DNA from: Stictocephala bisonia
Taxonomy: Eukaryota > Arthropoda > Insecta > Hemiptera > Membracidae
Direction: 5' to 3'
Assembly: GCA_035578905.1 (NCBI GenBank)
Contig: JAQJVL010000047.1
Location: forward strand, 2,299,384 to 2,363,383
DNA: 64,000 nucleotides
This document shows, one piece after another, positions 39,591 to 51,113 of the stretch. Under the pieces are notes generated by a model, which was not told the origin of the DNA, made no database searches, and saw nothing but the letters and a program-made list of their open reading frames with translations. The position numbers and the translations under genes are program-made. Each line of letters begins with the position of its first letter. Within the stretch, counting starts at the first letter, position 1.

Positions 39591-40720
39591 GGGAAGGGTT
39601 TTGGGTTGTGATGGATTAAAAGGGGGGCTCAACGTAAAGGCCGCTAATTTCTCGGTACCTCTGCCTGATTTTTCAATTTTTGCGTTTGGGTTGGTTTTTG
39701 GTAAGGCTAAGTTTTTTCAGTGGGTTTTTTGATTTGAAAAACCGGCCTACCAAACGGTTTCCCTTGAAGAAAAAAAATCAGGGGGCCCATGACAGCTTTT
39801 GTTTTTCCCCGGAAAACTTTACCGGGTTTATAAGGGGTTCCTATGGGTTTTTTGCTTTTGGGTTCCCCGACTTTTTACTTCCCTTGCTTGATTCCAAACT
39901 TCCCTGATTTTGAAGTTTCCAAATTTTGGGTTTTTCAATTACCTGGGGGCGAAACTTTTTGTCTAAAAGTTAACTTTCGGGGAAAAAACAGCAAACATCT
40001 GGGAAAAGGGAAGTTTCTTGTCCGGGCCCCAAATCAGCTTTGGCCCTTTCCCTCAATCCCCGGGAAAGTCACTTTTTTCCCCGTTGAGATTTCTTTTAAA
40101 GGGTCACTTATCTCTTCTCGGGGGTCCCGCATAGATTCCTGCGAGGGGCCCCGGGGGATTCGGGATTTTTTTCCCCTTTTTTCCCCCCAGGGGGGGATGC
40201 CAAGGGGGTTTTCCCGTTTTGGGGGGATGGTGAAATTTTTTTCCCTTTTCTTCCCTCCCAAAGTGGGCCCTCTTGCGGCCCCCGTTTTAAAAGAGGGTGC
40301 GAAAGAAAAAGGGGTCCCCCTTTTGTGTGGGGGGCCCCAAAAAAAACCCGCAGGGTGCCTTTTATGCTTCAAAAAGGGGGCTATCATTTTCAAAAACCCC
40401 CTGTCCCGCGGATGGCCCGATTTTAGTAGAGGGGAATTTAAATTTTTCCCGGGGCCCGATGCCTCCCCGCCTGATTGGGTGTTCTTTTTTCAGGAGTTTG
40501 ATTTGGGGGCAGGGGGCCCTTTGCTTTTGCCCCTTTGGGGGGCGTTGGGCTCAACCCGGAAAAAGAAAGCTTCTTCCAATTTTTGAGTTAGGTGTCTGGC
40601 GGTTTTTCTTTGGGGACCCAAAAGGTTTTTGGCGTTTCTTGGAAACAAAGTGAGTTCTTGCTGGGGGGGGACGGGCAATTTAAACACGTTTGGGCTTTTG
40701 GCCCATCCCAACAGCTTTGG
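39590..40720 (+). pseudogene. Gypsy reverse transcriptase and RNase H, corrupted
   Basis: A plus-strand frame is open from 39843 to 40586 and follows the Ty3/gypsy polymerase from the palm to RNase H in collinear order. A damaged YxDD-like site lies at 39940-39951 (tyrosine and leucine codons followed by smeared Asp codons). It is followed by residues SKHLGKGKFL, then VEISFKGSLISS, SRFGGMVKFFS, and GPLAAPVLKEGAKEKG. These correspond to the thumb and connection blocks of the family. The RNase H block begins with DAS at 40459-40467 and continues with FFQEFD and a GSTRKKKASS segment. The remainder runs on in another frame to about 40720. Family assignment rests on the order and spacing of these blocks. 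Stops and shifts come at least partly from the sequence artefact. Confidence 0.82.
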
Positions 40721-40949
40721 GAAAAAAAAATTGGGGCGTGGGGGGTTTAAAAAAATTTTTGGGCCCTTTAAATTCCGAATTCAAAAATCTTAGGGGGAAA
40801 AAAGAATGTCATGCGGGGTTTTTCCCTTTTCCCCCGGGGAGTTTCCCGAAACCCAGGATCCACCGGGTGAGGGTTTTTTGCCCCAGTTTTGGGCTGTTTT
40901 TTGGGGTTTTCCCTCTGGTTTTGGGCGGGCCCACTGTTCCCAATTTAGC

Positions 40950-41960
40950 AGAAAAGGGTCCTGAAGGGTGTTTAGTCTTTTTAGGTGAAACTTCAAGAGG
41001 GAGGTGCCCAAACCCTCCCCCAATTTTCTGTCCAAAGGGGGACTTGGGTTTCCGTCCCCGACCGAGGGGGGGGAAAAAAAACCCTGAGTGGTGCCGGTTT
41101 ATCTATTTCCCATTTTGGGCCCTTTTAGTATTAATTTCCCCTCTTCCCTTGGGGCGGGTTTTCTTGGCATCTAAGGGCCACGCTTAAAATTTTGTAAAGG
41201 TTTCTTTTATCTGGAAGGGGAGGCCGGGGGTGTTTTCTGGCAGAGTGGGGGGGGGTTTTTTCCAAACCCGTGCTTCCCCTTTAGCCCAAAGGGGGAAATT
41301 TAGAATTTTCAAGGTTAGGGGTTTTTATTTTTTGAGGTGGGGGGGAAACGGTTTCCTTTTTAGAAAAGGGGTTTTTCATCGACTAAAGTGGGTCCTTTTT
41401 CCCCCCTAAACAAGCGGTGTTCCCACCCTTTTTGGGTTTTGTAGGGGTGCTTTCCCCGAAGTTTGTTTGGTTTTCCCACTTTGGAAATGGGCCCCGGGTA
41501 AACTCCCCAAACCCTGCTCTCCCCGTTCCCCCAACCCCCTTTCCCCGCACTTTTGGGGGGTGCCCCTTCCCCTCTTGTGGCCGCAACGGTAGCCAGTTTT
41601 CCCCCCACCCCGATTTTTGTAGGGTTTTTGGGTTTTTGGCCCAATTTTTTAAAACCCGGGGGGGGGACTACCTCTCCTTTTTACCCAAGGTTTTTTTGCG
41701 AGGGGGGTTCAACCCCAACTTCGGTCCCGCCCTTATTAACCCTTTTTTTGTGAGGAAGAAAAAAAAACAAACCCGGGATTTAAAGGGTTTCCCCTTTTGG
41801 GTTTTCCCCCGCCCCCCTTTCTTTTTAATTTTTTCCCAAACATGGGGGTCAAAAATTTCCATTTTTCCCTTGGGGATTCTACTGGCTTCCCCCCCCCTAA
41901 CAACCCTTTTTCCAAATTGTGGAAAGGTGGGGGGAAACTTCTAAACCCACCCAGGTGCCA
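40950..41960 (+). pseudogene. Gypsy integrase, corrupted
   Basis: Downstream of RNase H, an EWC segment near 41087 and a Cys-rich end near 41190-41220 suggest the HHCC zinc-binding domain. The catalytic core is clearer. An Asp codon at 41381-41383 is preceded by FFI and followed by a GP-like block. The frame from 41417 then reads FVGVLSPKFVWFSHFG. The block RNGSQF at 41582-41599 corresponds to the second-Asp motif of retroviral-type integrases, with the Asp codon itself smeared. A Glu codon near 41699, followed by an Asn-x-Asn and ALIN block, fits the third catalytic residue about 38 codons later. Order and approximate spacing fit a DD35E integrase. The enzyme would insert element cDNA into host chromatin. 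Confidence 0.75.
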
Positions 41961-42606
41961 TGAGGGAGTTTTCCCCGTGGGGGGGTGCTCGGGGGGAAAA
42001 ATTTCTTCGTGCTAGAGGGGGGAAATGAGGGGGGGTATGATAAAAGGGGCGTACTTTTGTAAAACCCCTTTTGGGTTTGGGGATCTGGTTTTTTTTGGGG
42101 CAGGTCACCCCGGGCATTTTTTGGCCGCGGAACGGGGGAGCGCAAAGTTTGGGGCTATCGGTGGTTTTGGTCCCCCCCCGGGGATTTTGGGCAGGTTTTT
42201 GGGCACCGGTGGGCTGCTCTGCTGGTTGATTCCCCCCGTCAGGCAGGGGGGTTTTGGAAAAAGGGCCCCTTTTGTCCCCCGGGTTAAGGCTTTCCGGGGG
42301 AAAAGGGGTTTGGGCCAGGATTTTGGGGTTTCCGGGGGGTTTTTTTGGGGCCCAAAAAGATTGGGTCACCTTGGGCCCTAGGGGGGCTGTTTGAGAGGGG
42401 GTCTTCCCCTTCCCCTTTTTTTTTCCCGTCGGGCCCCACAGTTCAGGGTTTGTTTTCTCCCCCTTTGAGGGGTTTCCCCTCTTAGTTTCTTTGGACGGGC
42501 CCCTTTGGGAAAAAACACCACCTTCGGGGTTTTTCTTCCTTTTTGGGTTCCCCGGGTACCGAGGGTTCTCCCCCTTTCCTGGGTGTGTTGAGGGGTTTTT
42601 TTGAGG

Positions 42607-44810
42607 GAGGGGGTTTTACGGGTTCTTTGGGCCGGGACACTTCCCTTTTTTTTTTTTCCCTCGGTTTTCTTTCCGGCTGGCCCGAGAATTCCCTTGTTTC
42701 CCTGCGTTTCGGTTTCCTTTTTGGGGGCCCTTTGGCCCCGTTCCGTTTTTGTTTCCCTGTTCCAGCAAGCTTCGGTTTAATTGGCCCGTTGTTTCCCTTT
42801 GTTTTCTCCCAGCCCTTCGTCACGAGGAAAATGTTTGGCTAAGGTTCCCCCAAAAAAAACGGGGTTCTTTTGTAATTTCCCCAAAATTTAATCACCCTTT
42901 TTTGGGGAAAATAATTTGTTTTTTAAAAAAAAAAATTAAAACGTTCTTTTCCCTTGGGGTTTTTTTAGGGGGTTGGTTAAATTTTTTGTCCCTTTTTTTG
43001 TGGTTTTTTCAGGAAATAGGTTAAAAAGGGCCTTTTGCTTCCCTGTTACCTTTTAAACCCTTAAATTTTCCGTTTTTTTGCTTATTATAAATTTGTTTTA
43101 TTTTCAATTGGGAATTCGTATAAAGTTTATGGGAGCCTTTTTTTTAAGGGTTTTAGTTTTTCCGTATCTTTTTTTGTTCTTTGCCAATCCAACCTAAACC
43201 TATTTTTTTAAAACTTTTCATTTTTATAAAAAACCTTTAAATTTCCCCAAAAGGGGAATTTCCCTTGCCAAGGGATTCAAGGGTTTTTTTTTTTTTAAGT
43301 TCCCCTTACGTAATTAATTCTTTTAAAAATTTTTTAAAATTTTTAATTTTGTCTTAAATTTTGAGTTTTTTCCAAAGTAAAATTTTTTACCTAAACCAAA
43401 AATTTAACTTTCACTGGTTTTTTTTTTGCTCCCCTCATTTTATTAAAATTTGGGGCTTCATGTTTTTTTATTTTGGGGAAAAAACATTTCACATTTTTTT
43501 AGTTGTTATGTTTTTTTATTTTTGGGAAAAGGGTTTGGTGTTTTTATTTTTAAAAAGGTGTGTTTAAAACCCTTTCAAAATCCCCGGGTTTCCCTTTGGG
43601 GGGGAAAATTTTTAAAAACCCCCGGCCCGGGCGTCCGGGGGCCAAAAGGTTTTATCAATTTTTCAAATGTAGCCTGGCCTGAGGACCATGTGGGAGCCTG
43701 GAGTCGCCCGCTACCCGCTCTACATCTTTAGGGTACAAGTCTTCTGTCCTCAGGTCAGTGCGTTCCTTATTTTTCCCGGCGGCTGAGCTGGGGGTGATTT
43801 GTGAAAAGAAAAATAAATAAATAAAAAAGAAATATAGAAGAAGAAAAAAAAAATTATTATGGAACTGTATGTGGCCTAGGCCTAAAACTTGAACTTTAAC
43901 AGTGATTCTATAAAACAGCCATGGGGACATTGCTAGGAATTATATTTTAAAATTTAAGAAAAAAAAAAAAAAGAAAAGAAAACGTTGATATTTATTGTTA
44001 TTTATTTAATTAGTTTATTTTATTGTTATATTTTTTAGAGTTTATATTTTGTTAGGTCCCTATGGTTAAGTTATGTTATCGTTGATTATTATGTTTAGGC
44101 CTAGTGATTTAGTTATTTATTTATTTATTTCGTGTTTTGGTATTATTGATGTCAGGGGATAATAGATGTCTTGAAGTGACTTTTTACTACGGTACCGTGT
44201 TATATTTTCTTTTAAATTGTTTAATTTTTAAACTCACCAAAAGGGGATTATGGTGCTTTTAGTTAATTTAATTCGGAGCTGCCCAGGGATTCCGGCTTAC
44301 TCCCTGGCCCGGTGGAATCAAGGGATGTGCGGGCTAAATTGCCGGTTTAAGTGTTGTGATCCAAAAGTTTTCTAAATTTTCACTTTTATTTTGGGGTTAT
44401 CTAAATTTGTTTCTTAATGGTCATTGTTAAATTGTTAATAATTTGTCTTACGTTTTGGGTGTCTCAGGCCGACCGCAGATAGGCCATAGGCCATGTAATT
44501 GTTAACTTTGGTATTCGTAGAGTTTGTTGTTTTGTAGCGTTAAGTGTTTTGGTAGCTTTTGTCATTATATTGTTAAATTTTGTGTGTTTTGTTATTTATT
44601 TAATTGCAAATTTATATTGTGGCCTTCTGCCGTTTTGATTAATTAATATTTTCTGGTTTTCATGATAATAAATTAGTTTTGCTCAGCTGCCGAGTGTTAT
44701 TTTGACCCTCCAACTGCCGCCCGTGATCCCATCGCTCGACTTGTTTTGAGCCATCCCCCGGTTGGCACGCTTCCCAGCTTTGGTGGGGGGGGGGGGGGGG
44801 ATGGGTCTCA
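42607..44810 (+). repeat. Right long terminal repeat (copy B), half corrupted, half clean
   Basis: Direct repeat of 31634-33981. Its left half (to about 43650) is corrupted and its right half is clean, so the change of sequence quality falls in the middle of one repeat. The clean half contains CATGTGGGA (43687), GACCGCAGATA (44471) and GGTTGGCACGCTTCCC (44760), and ends in a G run, then ATGGGTCTCA at 44810. An AATAAATAAATAAA motif lies at 43811-43824. Confidence 0.85.
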
Positions 44811-45170
44811 CTTGAAAGCTATGACTGTTTATTTATGTAGATTTATTGTTGTTACTTGTTTTGATTATCCACTTTGCTTTTAGACTGGTATTATATTTGT
44901 TCATGTTTTGTTGTTTGATCACTTATTTAATTATTGATGTTATTGCTTGTTATCTTTATTAATCAATATTATTACGTTATTATTATTATTGTTATTATTA
45001 TATTTTTTTGTTATTTGTTATTTATCTATTATCGGTTAAGCCTTTGTTGGCCATCATTGTAATTTAATTCAATGTAAATTGGTGTATGCCGTTGGTGAAT
45101 AAAATAAATAAATATAGCCAATCACGTGGACATCTTTTCTAGGTATCGTGTGTGAGGTATTTATTTTGTA
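44811..45170. other. AT-rich spacer right of the gypsy LTR
   Basis: Low-complexity AT-rich sequence with several TTATTA and AATAAA stretches. No gene is recognised. The part near 45060-45115 resembles a retroposon 3' end (GAATAAAATAAATAAA), but this is not conclusive. Confidence 0.55.
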
Positions 45171-45364
45171 ACTTTTTTTACATTTTTATTCCTGGATCAA
45201 TTTTTACATATTATACACAGAAAATGTAACAGGTGGAATAATAACATCATCGGGTTCCCTCATATATGAGTCACCCTGTAACATGAATAACAATCAATAA
45301 AAAAAGTTACATATTTAAGTAAGTTAAATAAACAAAATAAGTGTTACATAGACATGGCTATAAA

Positions 45365-46990
45365 TCAGTATATCACGTCTTGAGGAAGTCTGGCTTTCAA
45401 ACGCCTGTGCAAAGTAGGTTCTCCAATATGAAAGGTAATAGCTCCTGGAACATTGTCTAAGTTTGCCATGAACTTACGACAACTTCTTTTAATAAAATCA
45501 TCAATGGTATCGAGTCCCAATTCTACATGCAGATGTGAGTTGCGTACATACCATGGACTATTAACTGCAATTCTTAAAACTTTGTTTTTGAAATTTGAAT
45601 CTTTTTCAGTTTGCCGGAGGAAATGCACATTTCCAAAACCGGACAGGCATACATAATTAACGGCCGAAGAATTTTTTTATATATTAAAAATGTCCAATCC
45701 GGTTTCACAGATGACTTTCTGTTTATTATAGGAAATAACATGGATAGACGTGCGTATGCTTTAGTAAGTTTGCTGCTTACGTGAAGATTCCATGTTAATT
45801 TTTTTATCGAGGTAGATACCTAAGTGCCTTGATCATCATTTGATAAATATTTGATCATCAGGTTTCCAAGGAATTGAAGAATTTTCAATAGCAACTTCAG
45901 GCGGCAAAATATACTTCCTCAAAGATAAAACCTTTGTTTTACATTTCAATGGATTTAAAGATATCCAGCTATTAAACCAGTCGGTCAGAGTTGTAACGCT
46001 GAATTGTAATGAATTTACGGCTTGGTTGATGTCAGTGTGCTTGGTAATAAGGACCGTGTCATCAGCATAAAGAGCGACAGTAGCCTGAGGGAGCTCAGGA
46101 ATTAGAGACATGTATAACTTAAAAAGAAGATGTCCCAGTATTGAGCCTTGGGGAACACCTGCGCCTATTGAACGAATTGAGGAAAGTGTGCAGTTGAGTT
46201 TGACACAAAAAGTCCTATCAGACAAAAAGGATTCCAACAAAGCTCTCAAATGCAAAGGAAGTCCAAACTGATACAATTTAATAATAGGCCAACATGCCAA
46301 ACCTTATCAAATGCATTTGTTATGTACAAAAATGCTGCTGATGAATGAAGCTTCCTCTCAAATCCTCTACATATGATTTCATTAATTCGTAGAAGTTGAT
46401 TAGTTGTAGAATGCCTTGTACGAAATCCAAACTGATAAGGGGGAATGATATTAGTCCAGCAAGTATTTTAGCAATCTCTTCTGTATAATTTTTTGAAATA
46501 ATTTTGATATTGACCAAAGAAGACTAATTGGACGGTAACTGCTAGGAGAATTTTTAGGTTTGTTGGGCTTGTGTATAACTGTGAGCAAGTTTACAGTTTT
46601 TGGGAAAGTAATCAACAGAAATACAAGCATTGAAAATAGATTCCAGTATTGAAAGTGCTTAGGTAGAACAATTCTTCAAAACTATGTTAGGTACCAAGTT
46701 ATGCCCTGAAAATTTTCTGTTGGGGAGATTTTTAATAACATTTTTAATTTCCGAGGGTGAGGTATATTTCACAGGCTGCTCTGCACTGCTAGGGGTTGTG
46801 GATAAAAATCCTCAACATTTCTGTTAGTTTCAAACTCATGAACAGCATTAAGAATGAATGCATTCTCAAAAAAATCAGCAAACACATTACTTTTTTGGGA
46901 ATCACTTTCAAATATTAAATTATTTTGTTTTAGTGGAGGCACAATTGGCGGTGATTGTAAAAGCCTCTTTGTTACTTTCCCCATATTATA
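45365..46990 (-). pseudogene. Jockey ORF2 reverse transcriptase and C-terminal tail, frameshifted
   Basis: The decayed minus-strand translation contains SSYRPISLL (about 46550), FDKVWHVGLL (about 46300, motif A Asp), GVPQGSILGHLLF (about 46170) and ALYADDT, the catalytic YADD at 46069-46058. It then has WFNSWISLNPLKCKT. The C-terminal tail (45628-45365) reads ILR-like repeats NKVLRIAVNSPWYVRNSHLH and ends LPQDVIY, typical of jockey ORF2. Frameshifts near 46310, 45830 and 45650 separate the pieces. Confidence 0.87.
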
Positions 46991-47228
46991 ATCACCAGAT
47001 CAATATCAGAAACGTAATTTTTATAAGAATTAATCCTATATTCATCAAGTTTGCTACGTACCGTACTATACGAATTAGTTCATTTAGCTGCATCTTTAAG
47101 TGAGTGTACCTGTACCTCTACCACTGACGTCTCATTCTATTTTTAAATCTAATTAATTCCAGAATTCTCATAGGAGGATGAAGAAAAGTGTTTCATGTAG
47201 GGGGAAAAGTCTGGATAGTTGCGTTTTT

Positions 47229-48084
47229 TTACCGATATTTGTAAACACTCTTTAAAGTCTTGAACTGCTCTGTCAATATGCCATTTACTGAATGTAAGTT
47301 CGTTGGAACTTTCATGCGATTGTGGAATTCTGCACAGATAGAATCCCAATCGACTGGACCATTTATCAGTCTGGCAATTAGCGGAGATAATAGTGGTTTT
47401 ATGAAAAAACGTACCGGTACAATAATAGGGAGATGGTCAGAATCAAGTTCACTGATTACTTGTTGTAGAATAGGATCTCCAAAGTTTTTATGAAGAGTAA
47501 TGTCCAATATATCGGGATGGAAATTGTTTTACCAAGGGTAATGAGTGGGTTCATACGGAGCTGAAGTATTTATATTGGTTTCATTCATAGCACGTAACAA
47601 GCGAACTGCATTCGGGTTAGTTACCCTACAACCCCAAAATTGATGTTTACAATTTAAATCTTCTAAGAAGAGTTGGAGTGTCACCATGACTTAGATTTAA
47701 GAGATCTTGTTAGTGAAAACGTTGATTGGGTGATATGTACAAAGAAATAACATTACAAGACTGGTCATTTTGCAAATTAATTTTGATACCAACAGCTTCA
47801 ACTGAAATAAGATTTGGCAACAGTATATTTGTGATAATGAGGTTTCTTTTTATAAAAACTGCCACTCTTCCAGAAGCATCGGGTGTATTCCTATCTTTTC
47901 TATAGATAAAGTAGCCAGGGATTTTAAAAGGCTCATTTATGACAAAGTGCATCTCAGTGATGCAGGCGACATCGATGCTATGCCGAACCATGAAATCTGA
48001 AAAAATATTCTTCTTTCTCTTTAAGCCATCAGCATTCCAGTTTAGGATTGTTAAGTTTTGTATGATGCATGTTCTAGGGTGCAT
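47229..48084 (-). pseudogene. Jockey ORF2 endonuclease domain, frameshifted
   Basis: ATG at 48084 opens a frame reading MHPRTCIIQNLTILNWNADG, with the LxWNAxG start motif of exonuclease-endonuclease-phosphatase endonucleases. ITEMH (catalytic Glu region) and PGYFIYRKDR follow. After a frameshift near 47710, the minus strand gives a DLNCKHQFWG block (the Asp-x-Asn-x-x-His motif), then DILDITLHKN and finally LDSDHLPIIV, the SDH motif that closes the active site. All landmark motifs are present, although not in one frame. The domain nicks target DNA for reverse transcription. Confidence 0.85.
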
Positions 48085-48139
48085 TTTGGAACAGTGAAGT
48101 AATAACATTAGATATATATAATCCTTTTTAATGATAGGC

Positions 48140-48955
48140 ATGACTGACTTAACTAAATATAATATTAATTGTTCTATATTAGAGCCACTCTCAAGTACCT
48201 CGTTAGCTACAGTTTCAGTAGTGTCGTTATTCAAAACACTGAAATCAGTCTGGGGATGCAAATTTGTTGACTTCTTCTTAGCTGCTTGAGCGTATGACTT
48301 GGAAAAAAGAGGGCTGGCTTGTAAAGGTACATTTATTCAAATTCCAGTGTTTTCGGTACTGCTCTTAGTATATGAGTGATGGATGGGTCCAGCCACATTG
48401 CTTTTAGTCTTTTGCTGTATATCTTTATAGTATTTGCAGCCTTTGAAATTGGCCGAATGATTCTCCCCACAGTTTACACATACAGGGGGTCGGTCTTCTT
48501 CTTTGGACAAGCAGAGTAGAGATGTTGGCCAGTACACTTCACACATTTGGGATCGAGCTTGCAGACATTTTTCGTGTGACCATAACGTTGACATCGAGTA
48601 CACTGGGGCACATTTGTAGACTTCCTCTTAGGCTCAACATCAACAACAGAGTAGCACAGTCTATTAATTCAAATATAGCTTTTCCACATTCATTGTTTTC
48701 TAGTGAAACTGCACAAATAGGGAATGGAATTTTTACCTTGTTAAATAATCTATTTACAGTGAGAACCGGATAGTTATAAGAGATTAACTCATCCTTAAAT
48801 TCCTCTTGAGAAAGAGAGCAGGGAACGTTTTTAATTACGACTTCTAATTTTCTGTCTATATTTGTCTGAAACGTATATTTCACATTTGATTCGTCGTAAA
48901 ATTGCGTCAATTTTCTAAAATCATCTATGGTCTGAAGGTTAATTTTCAAAGATGA
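48140..48955 (-). pseudogene. Jockey ORF1 (gag-like nucleic-acid-binding protein), broken
   Basis: The first frame (from 48949) reads KLEVVIKNVPCSLSQEEFKD and then KIPFPICAVSLENNE, the region that precedes the zinc knuckles in jockey ORF1. A shifted frame continues with EDRPPVCVNCGENHSANFKG followed by CKYYKDIQQK, a Cys-rich CCHC-type knuckle. Its C-terminal part (about 48330-48150) lies in the same open frame as the start of the endonuclease. The protein would package element RNA. There is at least one frameshift near 48600-48700 and a stop near 48335. Confidence 0.8.
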
Positions 48956-48960
48956 GCCTT

Positions 48961-49233
48961 TGACTTAGGGTTGCCATATGGTATTGGGTGAAGAAAAGGA
49001 GATTTGGGAATCGCCACCTGGGGGGGGAGGGGTCTGGGGTGCGAAAATTTTTGGGAAAATAACTGTTAAAAACACGTTTTCTATGCATAAAACAATATGC
49101 TTTTGAGATGAACATTTTAATAAACTACAATGATTATTGAGTAAATATTTGAAGTTTTTAGAAATATATTTAAGTAAGTTACATAGAAAAAATTTCTTAA
49201 ACTTAAAGAAACTTATATAAACTTAACTTAAAC
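48961..49233. other. Spacer, possible 3' end of the hAT element
   Basis: Between the LINE and the hAT coding end. It begins TTAGGGTTGCCATATGG, similar in style to hAT terminal repeats (CAGGGTTGCCA type), but I could not find the matching inverted copy on the other side of the hAT gene. It contains a G run at 49019-49031. No gene. Confidence 0.4.
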
Positions 49234-51113
49234 TTAATCACTTTCATCATCAGTAAGGTCACCCAATGAGACGAGACCAGTGGAAGAACCAGCAGGAGAC
49301 GATGTATCGTACCAAGTGTACTTTTTTGTCGATCCTATCTGCTTCAATAAATCTTTTTTTGACATAAGATATTTGTAGAACTCTTGGCAAGAGTATGACT
49401 TAAAATTATATTTTAAACATAAAAGTCCTTTTATAGACTCTACTGTAAGTCTATTTCTTTCTTTTGTCCATTGAGCAGACATGAGGGAAAATACCCTCTC
49501 TACAGAGGCATTGTGGCTTGGAATGCAATAGAAATATTGCACTAACTTTAGAAGTTCAGAGTAACAAGTTTTGTCAGGTAGGTTGCTGAAATACTTTACC
49601 CATATAAAGTTTGATAATTTTAACTTTTGAGTTTCTTTCCTGTCCTTTTTAGTACTTTTTTTCTTGTTCTCTTCTTTCTCAGAAGCTTTGAGTTCCTCCT
49701 TGTGATTTTTTAAAAACTTGACAAAGTTACAGAACTGGTCATGACATAGTGTGTCAATAACTTTAAAAGGCGCATTTTTATTCAGAAACAAAATAGACTG
49801 CTCAACCTGGTCCCAAGAAGGAATATTGTCAAGTTTCATCCATTGGAATACTTTGAATTATTCATATTGGGAAAGCCACTTATTTAGATACATAATTGAT
49901 CCCTCATAAACATTCGAAAATTCCGATAATACAGCAGCACATGAGTTACCTAGTCCATCTTTTTCAAGATACTTTTAGCAGCCATAGGTACAAAGATGTT
50001 GTTTTTCCTATCGGTCAAAATATCAAGAATTTCTTCCAAAATAGAAATAGTTTCAGCCAAACTATTCTTTTCTCTTTCTAAAGAAATAATCCTTTCATGG
50101 AAAACATACATCAGAGAGTGAACATACAATAATCTTATTTCGTTGAAATCATCATCAAAGAAGTTTTTTTATGAGAACTGGTACAGATTTTTGAGATTGA
50201 AAATAAGATTTCAGTGCTGGGTACATCTGCAAAACTCTATTTACACATGGAAACAGAGACAACCATCTAGTTTTTGAATGGTAGAGTAACTGCCTATACT
50301 CTACGTCTACAAAATCACAGAAACTCTTTAACTCCTCTGTACGAACTGTATATATTGAAAAATAATGAAATATTTTCAAAATAATAGATTCCACATCAAT
50401 TAAAAGCCCTTTATCCAAACCATTTTGAATACAGTTGTGTAGCACATGAGAAGGACATCAGGACCCTATAAGTTTTGGGTTAAGGTTTCTTTTGAGGAAA
50501 ATAAACACATTTGTCCCCTGACGTCTGTTAATGCCTCCGAAGTTTGTGTTCATGTTGTCTCCTGCAAATGCAACACACTTATCTTGAATGTTGAAATTTT
50601 TCAGAGTTTCTACAATATATCCAGAGATAGTTTCAGCTGTTTCATTAGGTGTAGATTTAATTTCTATTATCTTTGTTTTTATGCCCTGTTTGATAGGATC
50701 AAAATATTGGATTAAAATGGGAAATATTTTCGTTGCCTCATGGTTACTGCCACCTGTCGCTACCCCAAAACAGGAAATCCCATTTAAAACATCTATAGTT
50801 ACATCAATTGAATGGGGAGACAATACAGAGTTAATGATTGCCGCTGTTTTAGTTCTAGCACAAGTAACTGCTTTTGCTATCTTTGAATCCGGAAATAACT
50901 GTTGTTGGAGTTTACTGGAGCAATCCATCGAATGAAAAGATTGGTGGTAACTTACAGTGTGGAAAGCCATGGTACCTTCTGCAGCATGCACATTGTCTTC
51001 ATGTTGGCTGTTCTGTTTGGGTAATAATGACTGAATACTTCTGGTTGATTCTACTGATTTCAAGTTATTTTTGTGCTTGGTTGTGTTTACGTGATACTCC
51101 AAATCGAGAGCTC

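Larger units (their letters stand above)
11370..43650. other. Corrupted sequence tract 1 (homopolymer smearing)
   Basis: From about 11370 the text changes character: nearly every base is part of a run of two to six identical bases, with abundant GGGG/CCCC/AAAA/TTTT blocks. The same DNA is available in clean form at one place: the right half of the gypsy LTR at 43650-44810 corresponds to 32690-33981. Between the anchors CATGTGGGA and TTGGCACG, the clean copy is 1075 bases and the corrupted copy is 1230 bases, with single bases overwritten by their neighbours. Open frames in this tract are therefore mostly meaningless. Apart from the gypsy parts listed separately, I can support no gene in 11370-31630. 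Confidence 0.9.
31634..44810 (+). mobile_element. Ty3/gypsy LTR retrotransposon, seen through corrupted sequence
   Basis: Two direct repeats of about 2.2-2.4 kb (31634-33981 and 42607-44810) flank an 8.6-kb interior. On the plus strand the interior holds traces of reverse transcriptase, RNase H and integrase in that order, which is the Ty3/gypsy gene order. The interior also contains an inverted copy of the LTR (35322-37773). Without it, the interior would be about 6.2 kb, a usual gypsy size. No envelope gene is recognised between integrase and the right LTR. The element is heavily damaged as written, and whether the real DNA is intact cannot be judged. Primer-binding site and target-site duplication cannot be read reliably. 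Confidence 0.8.
45330..48960 (-). mobile_element. Jockey-like LINE, 5'-truncated and decayed
   Basis: On the minus strand, a gag-like open reading frame with zinc knuckles (48955-48140), an apurinic endonuclease (48084-47229) and a reverse transcriptase with its C-terminal tail (46990-45365) follow one another, the arrangement of jockey-clade non-LTR retrotransposons. The left gag end lacks a start and the similarity stops abruptly at about 48960, so the copy is 5'-truncated. The 3' untranslated region follows the stop at 45365; its exact end and any target-site duplication are not clear. Several frameshifts interrupt each frame. Confidence 0.88.

Noticed and set aside
42000..42600. Envelope gene between integrase and the right LTR
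   Set aside because: Too short and too corrupted. No signal peptide, furin site or membrane segment can be recognised.
11370..43650. Repeat-induced mutation or extreme AT drift as the cause of the odd texture
   Set aside because: G and C runs are expanded as much as A and T runs, and a clean copy of the same LTR is shorter, so no directional mutation explains it.
45229..45287. Short imperfect inverted ends (GTAACAGGTGG and CACCCTGTAAC) as a tiny transposon
   Set aside because: Only about 57 bases, imperfect arms and no second copy seen. It may be part of the LINE 3' flank.
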